Part shown: positions 41,058-49,707 of the stretch, one piece after another
How positions within the stretch are numbered: the first letter of the stretch is position 1
Layout: every line of letters starts with the position of its first letter
DNA from: Mycolicibacterium poriferae
Lineage (GTDB): Bacteria; Actinomycetota; Actinomycetes; Mycobacteriales; Mycobacteriaceae
Direction: 5' to 3'
Assembly: GCF_010728325.1 (NCBI RefSeq)
Contig: NZ_AP022570.1
Location: 4,402,001 to 4,466,000, forward strand
Length of the DNA stretch: 64,000 nt
Position numbers and translations under genes: made by a program
The notes under the pieces: generated by a model
What the model was told of the DNA's origin: nothing
The model's database searches: none
What the model saw: only the letters and a program-made list of their open reading frames with translations

Positions 41058-43781
41058 TCAGGCGACCGCCATGCCCACCGTCAGCCCTGCCACCCCGCCC
41101 ACCTCGGCGGCGACGGTCGGCAGCGCCAACTCGACGGCCTCGACATTGATGAAGCCCAACTGCAGCAGGTTCTCGTACGGCGTGGCCGAACCCACCAACT
41201 GGAGCTTGAGCTGCGAGTCCGGTGCCATCGTGTAGGCGATCTGCTCCAGGTCGATGGACACGGTGTGCGTGCGGCCGTCGAGCGTCACCGGGATGGGAGT
41301 CACCAAGTTGCCCAACACCAAGCCGGTGGTTTCGTCGACCAACTGCCCGTAGATGTGGCGACTCGTTCCCAGCCCCGAGTACGTGATGGTCAGTTCGGGC
41401 GCGCCGACGATCTGCACGGTGGCCTCCGGGGACGGCACCTCGACGTCGATGGCCAGCGCCGCTTCCGAGGCCAGCGCCGGGGACACCAGAAGCGGTGTCG
41501 GCGACTGTGTCTGCGGCCCGGAGCCGCCCAGCAGCGGCAGGATCGGCAGGAAACCACCGGCCCCGGCGACGACGAGGGACTCTCCGTAGAAAGCCGGGTC
41601 CGACGGCAGCAGATCCGAGAAGAAGTAGTCACCGTTCTGGTCGAACCACTCGAACCGTGGTCCGGTGGGCACCAACTCGTTTCCGTTGACGTACTTGTCG
41701 AGCCAATCCAGCGTCGAGTCGATCAGCAGCGGGGTCTGCAGCGGGCTGATCGGATCAAGGCAGACGCCGTGACCACCGCACGCCCAGATCATGTCGACCG
41801 GGGTGCCGGTCGCCTCCAGCAGCATTGCGTTGGTGACGGCCTGCGCCAGGGTGAACAAACCGTCGGCGGTGCCCTGGATCAGCAGCGTGGGCGCGGTGAT
41901 ACCGCTCACCAGCACGGTGGGCCCGCTGCTGGCCAGGATGGCCTGCTGGGTCTCGGTGATGAAGCCCAGCAGATCGCCGAGGATGATGGCCGGGTAGATC
42001 TGCGAGTTGATCCGCGCGCCCCCTTCCAACAAATCCAGTCCCAGCAGGGTCGCCCACGCGGTCTTGAAGGCCTCGGTCGGATACAGCGCCTCGTTCAGCG
42101 AATTCCACGCGATCACGGGGACGATGGCTTCGATCCGGTCATCGATCCCTGCCGCAACCAACTGGATTCCGCCGCCGTAGGAACCGCCCACCATGCCGAC
42201 CACGGGGTCCCCCGGGCCATCCAGCAGCGTCTCGGGCCGGGTCGCCACCCAGTCCAGGATCGCCTGCACGTCGCGGCCCTCGAAGAACGGGTTGTCCAGC
42301 TGCAGCACGCCGCCGGAAGCGAACTCGCCACGCGGATCCCAGGTCACCACGTTGTAGCCGGCGTCGCGCAGCGGCACCAGCCCCGGAACCAGGTTGAACA
42401 CCGTCGTCACAGAGGTGGGGTCGATGTTGCCCGGGTCGCCCAGGCCCGGCCCGTTCAGAACGGTCGACGCGGTTTCACCGGCCGCCAGTCCTGAGGCCGG
42501 GAAGAAGTTCGTGCTGATCTTCACGCCGTCGAACGAGGTGACCATCGTGGTGAAGGCGACCGGCGCACCGACGGGCACCAGTTCGCCCACATTGACGTCG
42601 ATCGGCGCGATGACGCGGTACCCGATGAACGGTTGCAGGATGGTGCCCAGGATCGGAATCTGCTGCAGGCCGAGCACGATCGGCTGGACGAAGTCGCCCA
42701 GCAACGGAATCTTCTCCAGGAAGCGGACCAGCCCGGTCTGCTCGCTGACCATCACCGTGAACTGCTCGGTGCCGCCCGACTCGACGACGGACAGGTCCGG
42801 CAGGAACGAGAAGCTGCCGTCTGCGGCGAGGGTGATCTTCCCGCCCTGGTTCGGATCATCGATGATGGTGTAGATCAACGGGTTTCCCCGTGAATCGGTG
42901 GCGCCGACGTTGCCGTAGATGACGCCGTCGAGGAACTCGAGCACGGGGTTCACCGACACCGGTCCGCTCTCGAGTTCGCGACGGGCGGCCGCTGCCATCG
43001 CCCATTCCATGGGCGAGTTCATCGGCGGCGCCGCCGGCCCCCCACCCGCGAACGGGTTGAGGAGCCCGACCATCTCGGTGAGGGTGGCGTCTGGCACGGT
43101 CGCGGTGGCGTCGACCGGCTCTTTGGTTGCAGCCGTCTGCTCGGCCGGCGCTGTCGGTTCGGTGGCTGCACGGCCGGCCACGGCCTCGGGGGAGGCCAGC
43201 CATTCGACGGCTTGACCCTGCCGCTCGGCCGCGAGGTCGGCGTCGACCTCGTCGCTCGCCGCAGCTGAGTCGACGTCATCGCCGGCAGTCGCCGAGTCGA
43301 CGTCGTCGACCACCTCCGCGGCGGCTTCGGGCTCTGCGGACACATAGCCGCCGCTGTTCACCGAATCGACCCCGTCGACGTCTCCGCCGACCTCGACACC
43401 CTCGTCGACGCCGAGATCAGCGTCGAGGTCCTCGCCGTCACCGGCCGCGTCATCGCCGTCGTCGCCCCCAGAAGCGTCGTCGCCCTCGGAAGCGTCGTCG
43501 CCCTCGGACTCGTCTGCGGCGTCGTCGCTGTCAGAGGCGTCGTCGCTGTCAGAGGCACCGTCGCTGTCGCCCGCATTCGCCGTTTGGCTCGAAGCGCCGG
43601 CGGCCGAACTGTCGCTGCCGCCTGTGGAGGAGCCTGCCGAGCTACCCGACGACGCACTCGAACCCGACTCTCCGGAGCCGGTGTCCGCAGCCGCGACACC
43701 GTAGCCCGTCAGGACCGCAGCCCCGACACCCAGGGCGACCGCGAGGCCACCGATCCGACCGACATGTGCCGCTGCGCCCAT
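41058..43781 (-). CDS. Large exported S15/CocE-like alpha/beta hydrolase with acidic N-terminal region
   Basis: 907 residues from ATG 43781, with GAGGACG before it. Signal peptide of the MGAAAHVGRIGGLAVALGVGAAVLTGYGVAAADT type, followed by about 200 residues of low-complexity Ser/Gly then Asp/Glu-rich sequence. A cadherin-like segment follows (GNVGATDSRGNPLIYTIIDDPNQGGKITLAADGSFSFLPD). The hydrolase domain has MVGGSYGGGIQLVAAG (Ser), GTADGLFTLAQA (Asp) and WACGGHGVC (His), fitting X-Pro dipeptidyl-peptidase/CocE-type enzymes, and ends in a beta-sandwich C-terminal domain. Substrate unknown; surface or secreted location is inferred. The long frame above the ATG (to 43871) is not used. Confidence 0.82.
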   Translation of the reverse strand: MGAAAHVGRIGGLAVALGVGAAVLTGYGVAAADTGSGESGSSASSGSSAGSSTGGSDSSAAGASSQTANAGDSDGASDSDDASDSDDAADESEGDDASEGDDASGGDDGDDAAGDGEDLDADLGVDEGVEVGGDVDGVDSVNSGGYVSAEPEAAAEVVDDVDSATAGDDVDSAAASDEVDADLAAERQGQAVEWLASPEAVAGRAATEPTAPAEQTAATKEPVDATATVPDATLTEMVGLLNPFAGGGPAAPPMNSPMEWAMAAAARRELESGPVSVNPVLEFLDGVIYGNVGATDSRGNPLIYTIIDDPNQGGKITLAADGSFSFLPDLSVVESGGTEQFTVMVSEQTGLVRFLEKIPLLGDFVQPIVLGLQQIPILGTILQPFIGYRVIAPIDVNVGELVPVGAPVAFTTMVTSFDGVKISTNFFPASGLAAGETASTVLNGPGLGDPGNIDPTSVTTVFNLVPGLVPLRDAGYNVVTWDPRGEFASGGVLQLDNPFFEGRDVQAILDWVATRPETLLDGPGDPVVGMVGGSYGGGIQLVAAGIDDRIEAIVPVIAWNSLNEALYPTEAFKTAWATLLGLDLLEGGARINSQIYPAIILGDLLGFITETQQAILASSGPTVLVSGITAPTLLIQGTADGLFTLAQAVTNAMLLEATGTPVDMIWACGGHGVCLDPISPLQTPLLIDSTLDWLDKYVNGNELVPTGPRFEWFDQNGDYFFSDLLPSDPAFYGESLVVAGAGGFLPILPLLGGSGPQTQSPTPLLVSPALASEAALAIDVEVPSPEATVQIVGAPELTITYSGLGTSRHIYGQLVDETTGLVLGNLVTPIPVTLDGRTHTVSIDLEQIAYTMAPDSQLKLQLVGSATPYENLLQLGFINVEAVELALPTVAAEVGGVAGLTVGMAVA

Positions 43782-43982
43782 AACGTCCTCCCACCGACCC
43801 GCGAATGCCGGGCAAATATAAGCCGCGTCAATAGCCGGGCACCGGGGATTGCCGAAAAGCGTCACAGGCAAATGGCAACTGGTACGCGCGTGCAGTATTC
43901 GGGGAGTCGCTCAGATCAACGCATCAACGGCGAAATGGCGCGAACGATGGCTGGCAAAGCCGTCTGATGTCACGCGTTCGAC

Positions 43983-44010
43983 CTGAGGCAAGGCAGTCGC
44001 ATAGCCTCAG
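43983..44010. promoter_or_regulatory. Inverted repeat in the gap between two minus-strand genes
   Basis: CTGAGGC (43983-43989) and GCCTCAG (44004-44010) are perfect complements around 14 bases, between the small hypothetical gene ending at 44044 and the hydrolase gene. It could be an attenuator/terminator of the small gene or a regulatory site. No U-run. Confidence 0.35.
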
Positions 44011-44043
44011 CCTTCGTCGCCGGCCGCGCTCGGCCGACCGTGA

Positions 44044-44430
44044 TCAGCGACGGGGAGCGAACCCGCCCGGGCCGGGCTGACCGAGGAGCGGGTTGCCCTG
44101 GCCCGCGCCAGGCTGCCCGGCATGCTCGCGTTGATGCTGCTGAATCGCCTGAACCAGCGGATTGTCCTTCATCAACTGGCGACGGTCTTCTTCGGAGAGC
44201 TCATAGAAGGTCCACATCCCCCACGCGGCCGGCCGGATGTAGAGCGTCACCTTCTGCCGCTTGCGGGTGTTCTGCGGAAGCATCGCCGGAACGGGAACGA
44301 CCCGATCGAGCGTGACGGCGCCCACCAACTCCTGGGCGAGCTTGTCGATGTCAGCCGAGTCCTGGAGTTCGTACACCGAGGACTGGTGACTCGGCTGCGT
44401 CGCGCCCTGGAGGGCCAGGAACCAGGCCAT
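44044..44430 (-). CDS. Hypothetical protein, mycobacterial
   Basis: 128 residues from ATG 44430 (longer frame to 44526 has no support). Sequence starts MAWFLALQGATQPSHQSSVYELQDSADIDKLAQELVGAVTLDRVVPVPAMLPQNTRKRQKVTLYIRPAAWGMWTFYEL and ends in a Gln/Gly/Pro-rich tail GQPGAGQGNPLLGQPGPGGFAPRR. No signal peptide, membrane helix or catalytic motif that I recognise. Basic/aromatic, small and soluble. No function assigned. Confidence 0.7.
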   Translation of the reverse strand: MAWFLALQGATQPSHQSSVYELQDSADIDKLAQELVGAVTLDRVVPVPAMLPQNTRKRQKVTLYIRPAAWGMWTFYELSEEDRRQLMKDNPLVQAIQQHQREHAGQPGAGQGNPLLGQPGPGGFAPRR

Positions 44431-44808
44431 GCCGGCCTCCTTTGCTGTCGTGGACAGCGCCAGCGTAGAGGACGCGTTAGCCCCGGTGCTTGCCAGCACC
44501 TCCCGCCTACCCGACACGGGGCGCACAGCGGATTTGCCGACAAGAGGTATCCAGCGGCTGGTTTACGCTGGCGAAAATTCTTGGGATTTTTCGAGCGTGC
44601 GTTCCGAAACTGTGCTAGAGCTCACTGCCCGGGTAGCACCCGCAAGCTGGTCACGATCGCTTCGAGGGTAACCATAGGAATAGCAGGCCGAATATTAACG
44701 GCTTATGCGCTGGGAAAAGAGTTGCAGTAGTGCTATGGTTGCCGTTAGCTGTTAGATATGGTCCCCACATCGGGCAAACCATGTACGGGTGAAGTGAGGA
44801 ATTAGCTG
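44431..44808. other. Long leader/intergenic region before a 56-residue ORF
   Basis: 378 bases without a recognisable gene. It becomes A/T-richer from about 44570 (TTACGCTGGCGAAAATTCTTGGGATTTTTCG), in contrast with the surrounding GC-rich coding DNA. It probably holds the promoters for the divergent 44044 gene and the small ORF at 44809. Confidence 0.5.
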
Positions 44809-44979
44809 ATGGCAGGCCTGGCCGATCCGGCGCCGGTGGGGACCGGTGGTGAGAACTCAGCCGATCGAGTAACTGGCCAATACCCGGTCGCGATCCACAC
44901 CTGCTCCCGGCTGGGCCGGGTGGCCAACCCGCCCGGCTTCACGTTCCCGACGTGGCTGCGAGGTGGCCGGCGGCGCTGA
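44809..44979 (+). CDS. Short unrecognised ORF with a good ribosome site
   Basis: 56 residues: MAGLADPAPVGTGGENSADRV, then TGQYPVAIHTCSRLGRVANPP, then GFTFPTWLRGGRRR. GTGAGGA lies about 9 bases before the ATG at 44809; stop TGA 44977-44979. Mixed-hydrophobic with one Cys, no signal peptide and a basic end. I cannot place it in a family. Its ribosome site, codon use and isolation behind an AT-rich leader support it as a real small gene, but it may be a leader peptide. Confidence 0.55.
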   Translation: MAGLADPAPVGTGGENSADRVTGQYPVAIHTCSRLGRVANPPGFTFPTWLRGGRRR

Positions 44980-44988
44980 ATCGTCCGC

Positions 44989-45216
44989 TCAGGGCTGGCG
45001 AAGGCGACGCACGGTCACGACGATGACCACCAGTCCGACCCCGGCCAGCGAGGCCGCCACGGCCGGCTGGCGAACGAACCGCACCACCCCTGCCTTCAGA
45101 TCGTCGGCGAGCCGGCGCGGGTTGGCGCGGGCAGCGAGAGAGTCCACGGTCAGGGCCAACTGCTCCCGGGCCTCGTCGATCTCAGCCTTGATGCTGTCGG
45201 GATCGCGGTCCGCCAC
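44989..45216 (-). CDS. DUF3618-family small membrane protein (Rv2520c-like)
   Basis: 75 residues: acidic N-terminal helix MADRDPDSIKAEIDEAREQLALTVDSLAARANPRRLADDLKAG, then one membrane helix AVAASLAGVGLVVIVVTVRRLRQP near the C-terminus. Matches the DUF3618 pattern (I.AEIE.AR..LA.TVD.LA.R.NP). Function unknown. Divergent from the Bcp gene across a gap with 19-bp tandem repeats. Confidence 0.85.
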   Translation of the reverse strand: MADRDPDSIKAEIDEAREQLALTVDSLAARANPRRLADDLKAGVVRFVRQPAVAASLAGVGLVVIVVTVRRLRQP

Positions 45217-45251
45217 ATCTGCCTCCGTGCCTCATTGCCTACTGTGCTCAT

Positions 45252-45308
45252 CCACCGACGGCGTGCCTGTTCACCAACGGCGCGCCCATGCACCAACGGT
45301 GTCGTCCT
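45252..45308. repeat. Three tandem copies of a 19-bp unit upstream of bcp
   Basis: CACCGACGG/CACCAACGG recurs at 45253, 45272 and 45291, each followed by GCGTGCCTGTT-, CGCGCCCATG- or TGTCGTCCTG-type sequence: period 19 bases. Located in the divergent gap between the DUF3618 gene and bcp. Confidence 0.7.
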
Positions 45309-45399
45309 GCCGCACTACCCTAGATCAGCCGGGGCGAGACCGAGCGCGCCGGTCGCTTCAGATCGCACCGGACCCCGCGACACCGGAGGACAGCTACCC

Positions 45400-45873
45400 A
45401 TGCCGCAGACCCCACGCCTCGAAGTGGGCGACACCGCTCCCGCTTTCAGCCTGCCCGACGCCGACGGCAACACCGTCAAACTCTCGGACTACAAGGGCCG
45501 CAAAGTCATCGTGTATTTCTACCCGGCAGCCTCCACCCCCGGCTGCACGAAGGAGGCCTGCGACTTCCGGGACAACCTCGCCGAGCTCAACGACGCCGGT
45601 CTGGACGTCGTCGGCATCTCACCGGACAAACCCGAGAAACTGGCCAAGTTCCGCGACAAGGAGGGCCTGACGTTCCCGTTGCTGGCCGACCCCGACCGCA
45701 CGGTGCTCGAGGCCTGGGGCGCCTACGGCGAGAAGACCATGTACGGCAAAACCGTGCAGGGCGTCATCCGGTCGACCTTCGTCGTCGACGAGAAAGGCAA
45801 GATCGCGTTGGTGCAGTACAACATCCGCGCGACGGGCCACGTCGCCAAACTACGTCGCGATTTGTCGGTCTGA
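45400..45873 (+). CDS. bcp: Peroxiredoxin of the Bcp/PrxQ type
   Basis: 157 residues from ATG 45400, chosen because GGAGGA precedes it and the longer frame is unconserved. Thiol peroxidase reducing H2O2 and organic hydroperoxides: VIVYFYPAASTPGCTKEACDFRDN with peroxidatic Cys near residue 45 and the resolving Cys five residues later (PGCTKEAC). Thioredoxin fold with AGLDVVGISPDKPEKLAKF and RSTFVVDEKGKIALVQYNI. The T-x-x-C active site with Pro is intact (TPGC). Its stop runs 24 bases past that of the convergent M20 gene. Confidence 0.94.
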   Translation: MPQTPRLEVGDTAPAFSLPDADGNTVKLSDYKGRKVIVYFYPAASTPGCTKEACDFRDNLAELNDAGLDVVGISPDKPEKLAKFRDKEGLTFPLLADPDRTVLEAWGAYGEKTMYGKTVQGVIRSTFVVDEKGKIALVQYNIRATGHVAKLRRDLSV

Positions 45874-47199
45874 TCGAGCCAGGCGGTCCAACAGCAGCGC
45901 TTCCGCGGTCGCCGCACGCTCCAGTACGCCGAGGTGCAGGCTCTCGTTGATGCTGTGCGCCTGGGTGTCGGGGTCCTCGACTCCCGTCACCAGAATCTTG
46001 GCGTCCGGAAAAGCCGAAGCGAACGCCGCGATGAACGGGATCGAGCCGCCCACTCCGGCGTCGATCGCGTCGTTCCCCCAGGCCTGACGGAAGGCCGCGC
46101 GCGCCGCGTCGTAGACGGGCCCGCTCGGGTCGATCGCATACGGCTCGCCGACGTCGCCCGGCGTCACGGTGACCTGCGCACCCCAGGGCGTGTGCTGCTC
46201 GAGGTGGCGGGTGAGCGCAGCCAGGTGTTCGGCGGCGTCACCGCCCGGCGCCACCCGCATGCTCACCTTGGCGCGGGCGCATGGTGTCAAGGTGTTGGAC
46301 GCCTTAGCGATCGGCGTGGTGTCGATACCGACGACGGTGATCGCCGGTTTCGCCCACAGACGCTGCGCCACCGAGCCCGAGCCGATCTCCTGCACACCGT
46401 CGAGCAGACCGGTGTCGGCCCGCACCCGTTCCGGGGTGTACTCCACGGGCGCGGCAGTCGATTCGTGCAACCCGTCGACCGCGACGTTGCCCTCGTCGTC
46501 GTGCAGGCTGGCCAGCAGCCGCACCAACACGCTCAGCGCGTCGGGCACGACACCACCCCACATGCCCGAGTGCAGCCCGTGGTCCAGGGTGGCGACCTCC
46601 ACGATGCAGTCGGCCAGCCCGCGCAGCGACACCGTCAGCGACGGGACCTCGGTGCTCCAGTTGTCCGAGTCGGCGATCACGATGACATCGGCGGCCAGGG
46701 CGTCGCGGTGCGCGGCCAGCAGTCGCGACAACGACGGGGAGCCCGACTCCTCCTCGCCCTCGACGAAGACCGTCACCCCGACGGGCGGATTCCCGCCGTG
46801 CGCACGGAACGCGGCCAGATGGGTGGCAATGCCTGCCTTGTCGTCGGCCGTTCCGCGGCCGTAGAGCCGCCCGTCGCGTTCGGTCGGCTCGAACGGCTCC
46901 GAATACCACTGCGACCGATCGCCTTCCGGCTGCACGTCGTGGTGGGCGTAGAGCAGAACCGTCGGAGCACCCGGCGGCGGAGGGTGGTGCGCGATGACAG
47001 CGGGGGCGCCACCTTCGGCCACGATGCGTACGTCACCGAATCCGGCCTCCGACAACAACTTCGCGACCTCTTCGGCGCTGCGCTGCACCTCGCCGCGCCG
47101 GTCGGGGTCGGCCCACACCGACTCGATGCGTACCAGGTTCTCCAGGTCGGCGCGCACCGCTGGGAGCACGTCGCGCACCCGCGTCGTGATGTCAGTCAT
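45850..47199 (-). CDS. M20-family metallopeptidase / dipeptidase (Rv2522c-like)
   Basis: 449 residues. Two-zinc peptidase: VLLYAHHDVQPEGDRSQW (H and D ligands, about residue 85-90), YGRGTADDKAGIATHL (bridging D), FVEGEEESGSPSL (catalytic Glu plus metal Glu), VGGSIPFIAAF, and HSINESL (last His). The lid domain starts ADVIVIADSDNWSTEVPSLTVSLRGLADCIVEV. Hydrolyses small peptides or acyl-amino acids; exact substrate unknown. Start overlaps the FNT gene by 8 bases. Confidence 0.92.
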   Translation of the reverse strand: MTDITTRVRDVLPAVRADLENLVRIESVWADPDRRGEVQRSAEEVAKLLSEAGFGDVRIVAEGGAPAVIAHHPPPPGAPTVLLYAHHDVQPEGDRSQWYSEPFEPTERDGRLYGRGTADDKAGIATHLAAFRAHGGNPPVGVTVFVEGEEESGSPSLSRLLAAHRDALAADVIVIADSDNWSTEVPSLTVSLRGLADCIVEVATLDHGLHSGMWGGVVPDALSVLVRLLASLHDDEGNVAVDGLHESTAAPVEYTPERVRADTGLLDGVQEIGSGSVAQRLWAKPAITVVGIDTTPIAKASNTLTPCARAKVSMRVAPGGDAAEHLAALTRHLEQHTPWGAQVTVTPGDVGEPYAIDPSGPVYDAARAAFRQAWGNDAIDAGVGGSIPFIAAFASAFPDAKILVTGVEDPDTQAHSINESLHLGVLERAATAEALLLDRLARSDRQIAT

Positions 47200-48049
47200 G
47201 CGTCGAGGTTAACGGCTCGTCGTCGCCGGGCGACTCGGCTCGGCGGCGCTCCTCGGCGACGCGATCCTTGCTGCGCAACAGTCGCAGAAGTGTCACCAGC
47301 ACCAGACCGCCGACGAGGTTGCCTGCCGCGGTGTAGCCGAACCACCCGAGCCAGTCCAGGTAACCGAACGGTGCCTCACCGGTGATCAGCGCACCGAAGA
47401 TCAACAGCGAGTCCAGGATGGAGTGGAACAGCTGCAGACCCGCGAGCAGGAACGCCCCCGCGATGGCGGCGGCGATCTTGGCCGGCACCGAGTCGGTGCC
47501 GTGCTGCATGCGGGTCATCAGCGTGATCACCATGCCGCCCAACAACGACAGCGCGATCGTCTCCGCCGACAGCGGCGCCGTCGCATAGTGCGATGCGGAT
47601 TCGATGGTCTGCGCGTGCAACTGCGGCAGCGCCGTCATCATCACCGCCATCAACACCCAGCCGCCGGCGAGATTGGCGACCAGCGTGCCGCTCCACAGCT
47701 TCATCAGCTGCCCGAAACTGGCCCGCTTGGCGGCCACTGTCGTGACCGGGACCAAGAAGCCCTCGGTGAACAGTTCGCTGCGCCCCAGCAGCAGCGCAAG
47801 GAAACCGATCGAGAATGCCAGACCGGCCAGCAGCGGCTCGTGGGTGACGTTCAGCACCGCCAGGTAGGCCAACACTCCCACGGCGATGTCGGTGCCGCCG
47901 AAGAAGCCCGTCACGAGGACTTCGCGCCAGCTGCGGTGCAGGCGCTGGGTGCCCTCGTCGACCATGCGACGGAAGGCGTACTCCAGGGCGTCTTCGATGG
48001 GGCTGTCAGATTCCCCCAGCTGCCGGCGCTGCTGGTCGGTTTCGGTCAA
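47192..48049 (-). CDS. Formate/nitrite transporter family (FNT) membrane protein
   Basis: 285 residues starting from TTG 48049, which has GGAGGA six bases before it; the open frame to 48124 lacks a ribosome site. Six membrane helices: VTGFFGGTDIAVGVLAYLAVL, FSIGFLALLLGRSELFTEGFLVPVTTVAA, WSGTLVANLAGGWVLMAVMM, SLLGGMVITLMTRMQHGT, IAGAFLLAGLQLFHSILDSLLIFGALITG and FGYTAAGNLVGGLVLVTLLRLL. FNT/YfdC-like pentameric channel with the LGRSELFTEG and NxxGG landmarks. Substrate (formate, nitrite, acetate-like anion) is not decided by sequence. Confidence 0.87.
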   Translation of the reverse strand: MTETDQQRRQLGESDSPIEDALEYAFRRMVDEGTQRLHRSWREVLVTGFFGGTDIAVGVLAYLAVLNVTHEPLLAGLAFSIGFLALLLGRSELFTEGFLVPVTTVAAKRASFGQLMKLWSGTLVANLAGGWVLMAVMMTALPQLHAQTIESASHYATAPLSAETIALSLLGGMVITLMTRMQHGTDSVPAKIAAAIAGAFLLAGLQLFHSILDSLLIFGALITGEAPFGYLDWLGWFGYTAAGNLVGGLVLVTLLRLLRSKDRVAEERRRAESPGDDEPLTSTHD

Positions 48050-48163
48050 GGTCGTCCTCCGATGCGGCAAAGTGATCCGCCGGGATACCCGAAACGCCGG
48101 GCCGTCAACCGGCGGTGCGGGCACGCGTAGCGCGCTCGGCCACCCCGGTCTGCGGCCATTGCC

Positions 48164-49633
48164 CTAGATCGGCGCGACCCGCCCCGCCCAGGGCATCGCC
48201 TGTTCCAGTTGAGCGGCCAACTTGACCAGCAGGGACTCACCGGCCAGCGGCGCAACGAACTGGACCCCCATCGGCAGGCCCTCCGGCGTCCAATGCAGTG
48301 GAAGCGAGATTGCCGGACGCCCAGTCAGATTCGCCAACTGGGTGTAGGGCACCCAGTTGAGGTTCTTGTCGACCATGTCGTCGACGATCTTGGTGTACTT
48401 CAGGAACCGGGCTGTCCGGGTCTTGAGCAGAGCATCGGCCGCCCGGGCCAGTGCCACCGGGAGTTCGAACTCGCCGATCGTCGGCGGTGGAGTGGCCAAT
48501 GTGGGGGTCAGCAACAGATCGTAGGACTCGAAGAACGTACTCAGCCGGCGGGTGTGCGCATGCCGGCGTTCCACGGCATCCACATAGTCGACGCTGCTCG
48601 TGGCGCGACCGAGCGCCGCCATGATCAACGTGTCCCGTTCGAACGACTCGTCCCCCGCACCGCTGAGCCGCTTGGCCTCGGCCACCTCCCATGCCGCGAC
48701 CACGAACCAGGTCAGCAGGAAGTCACGCGCCAACTCGGCATCGTCGTAGGGCGCCTCAGGCAGTTCGTCGACCTGGTGACCCAGCTCGGTCAACGCGCGC
48801 ACGGTCGTAGCCACCGCAGCGTAGGCCTCCCGGTGCGGCGTCGGCGTGATCGCCGAAGGCACCCGCACGCCGATCCGCAGCGCACCGGGATCCTGGCCCA
48901 CGCACGATGTCAGGGACGACGGCGGCATGGCCGGGACGTAGGGCCCGAACGGTTCGCCGCCGCTGATCACATCGAGCATTCCCGCGGTGTCGCGCACCGT
49001 GCGCGACACCACACCCTGCACAGCGGAGCCGTGCATGGCCTCACCGGCCAGCGGGCCTGACGGCGTCAGACCGCGACCGGGTTTCAGACCCACCAGCCCG
49101 CAGCAGGCCGCGGGGATCCGGATGGACCCGCCTCCGTCGTTGGCGCCCGCGCAGGCCACGATCCCGGCCGCGACCGCCGCAGCCGACCCGCCCGAGGAGC
49201 CGCCCGGGGTCCGGTCGGTGTCCCACGGATTACGTGCCGATCCCCACGCGAGGGGTTCGGTGACCCCTTTCGCGCCGAACTCGGGGGTGTTGGTCTTCCC
49301 GAAGATGACCAGGCCCGCGTCGATCCAACGCTGCACCACCGTGGCGTGCTCGGCGGACGGGGTCGACATCAACGCCCGCGAGCCGGCGGACGTCGGCAGT
49401 CCCGCGTAGTCCTGGGCGAGGTCCTTGATCAGGAACGGCACACCGGAGAACGGTCCCTGCGGCCGGTCCGGCGGGACTGCTGGGACGTCACGCACGACGG
49501 CGTTGATCCGCGGATTGACCGCGGCCGCACGCTCGCGGGCCAGCGTCAGCAACTCCGCCGCGGACACCTGTCGGTCGGCTACCAGCTTCGCCAGCGATGT
49601 GGCGTCATGGGCGCGGTACTCCTCGAAGTCCAT
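48164..49633 (-). CDS. Amidase (amidase-signature family)
   Basis: 489 residues from ATG 49633. Ser-cisSer-Lys catalytic layout: FLIKDLAQDYAG (Lys about residue 75), TPGGSSGGSAAAVAAGIVACAGANDGGGSIRIPAACCGLVGLKP (cisSer and nucleophilic Ser, about 150-175). The C-terminal region has WVPYTQLANLTGRPAISLPLHWTPEGLPMGVQFVAP. Hydrolyses a carbon-nitrogen bond in amides; the substrate is not known. No signal peptide. In this window it is not linked to the allophanate-hydrolase-like orphan at 6290. Confidence 0.92.
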   Translation of the reverse strand: MDFEEYRAHDATSLAKLVADRQVSAAELLTLARERAAAVNPRINAVVRDVPAVPPDRPQGPFSGVPFLIKDLAQDYAGLPTSAGSRALMSTPSAEHATVVQRWIDAGLVIFGKTNTPEFGAKGVTEPLAWGSARNPWDTDRTPGGSSGGSAAAVAAGIVACAGANDGGGSIRIPAACCGLVGLKPGRGLTPSGPLAGEAMHGSAVQGVVSRTVRDTAGMLDVISGGEPFGPYVPAMPPSSLTSCVGQDPGALRIGVRVPSAITPTPHREAYAAVATTVRALTELGHQVDELPEAPYDDAELARDFLLTWFVVAAWEVAEAKRLSGAGDESFERDTLIMAALGRATSSVDYVDAVERRHAHTRRLSTFFESYDLLLTPTLATPPPTIGEFELPVALARAADALLKTRTARFLKYTKIVDDMVDKNLNWVPYTQLANLTGRPAISLPLHWTPEGLPMGVQFVAPLAGESLLVKLAAQLEQAMPWAGRVAPI

Positions 49634-49707
49634 GGCCAGACCGTACGGCCTCACCGTCTACCGGGTCACGAAAGCAGCAGGGTCTGCAGGAACGCCGGGG
49701 ACGAGTA

